From NCBI RefSeq assembly GCF_047795645.1, contig NZ_CP181045.1:3596001-3660000 (forward strand): a DNA stretch of 64,000 nucleotides, given 5' to 3'. The stretch is from Salipaludibacillus sp047795645. Lineage in GTDB: Bacteria; Bacillota; Bacilli; Bacillales; Salisediminibacteriaceae. The position numbers and the translations under genes are program-made. Shown one piece after another: positions 63,865 to 64,000 of the stretch (within the stretch, counting starts at the first letter, position 1; the number at the start of each line of letters is the position of its first letter). The notes under the pieces are model-generated. The model did no database searches. It saw nothing but the letters and a program-made list of their open reading frames with translations, and was not told the origin of the DNA.

Positions 63865-64000
63865 TTACTGACCAGGTAGCAATGGGATAAGGTAATTCGC
63901 GATAAAATACAAAACAATTAGTGTAATGATTGTAATAAAACCATATTTAATTAAAGTTGCCCCAACCCGTGATGGTTCTTCTCTTCTTTCCACATTTTCT
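63865..64000 (-). CDS. Paralogous single-pass membrane protein (partial, runs off window)
   Basis: The C-terminal 44 residues are visible: ENVERREEPSRVGATLIKYG, then FITIITLIVLYFIANYLIPL and a stop soon after. It is nearly identical to the next gene downstream across the RREEPSRVGATLIKY and NYLIPL core but lacks the Gly/Asn-rich tail. The start lies outside the window. Tandem duplicate of the 63502-63783 gene. Confidence 0.8.
   Translation of the reverse strand, partial: ENVERREEPSRVGATLIKYGFITIITLIVLYFIANYLIPLLPGQ

Overview
The window is low-GC DNA from a Bacillaceae bacterium. Evidence: strong AGGAGG-type ribosome binding sites, Bacillus-type gene content (homoserine O-acetyltransferase MetA, YclM-like aspartokinase, SigO/RsoA-like sigma factor, CcpA cre site), IS1182 and IS21 elements, and an Arg-tRNA with encoded CCA. 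A BCCT transporter and acidic surface proteins would suit a halotolerant or alkaliphilic species, but the species cannot be named from the sequence.

Region 1 (1 to about 26.5 kb) is most of an SPP1/siphovirus-like prophage integrated at the 3' end of tRNA-Arg(CCU). Its left end is outside the window. Reading right to left on the minus strand: integrase; small genes; a type II restriction-modification pair; a noncoding regulatory or replication region (about 19.9-21.0 kb); two large proteins that may act in replication or regulation; small genes; an HTH gene split by an IS21-family element; TerS; a 1.1-kb noncoding spacer with iteron-like repeats; TerL, portal, minor head, scaffold, capsid, connectors, two tail-tube paralogues, a tail chaperone pair joined by a programmed -1 frameshift, and the start of the tape measure protein. 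A lone plus-strand HEPN-like gene next to TerS looks like defence cargo.

Region 2 (26.7-43.7 kb) starts with ordinary chromosome (HAD phosphatase, metA, cytoplasmic alpha-amylase). It continues into a rearranged zone with two IS1182 copies, a pair of 0.3-kb palindromic repeats and a 5'-truncated aspartokinase. Then comes a ~6.4-kb insert, followed by a truncated amylase tail and the intact aspartokinase. The duplicated amylase-tail/aspartokinase flanks look like single-crossover (Campbell-type) integration of a circle carrying related-strain DNA. The insert holds a split sigma factor (SigO-like plus RsoA-like), a YvrJ holin-like membrane peptide, a large amidase with six peptidoglycan-binding repeats and no signal peptide, and a lipoprotein. 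This is the most interesting candidate system in the window.

Region 3 (44-64 kb) is metabolic chromosome. It has a four-gene sugar/inositol-type oxidoreductase-isomerase operon with a divergent AraC regulator; a BCCT transporter; an azoreductase; an operon whose gene set matches E. coli ynjBCDEF (ABC transporter, CDP-alcohol phosphatidyltransferase, rhodanese) plus a TVP38 membrane protein; a LytS/LytTR two-component system next to a CstA-family transporter with a perfect cre site; a CHY zinc-finger protein; an acyl-CoA thioesterase; and two tandem small membrane proteins at the right edge.
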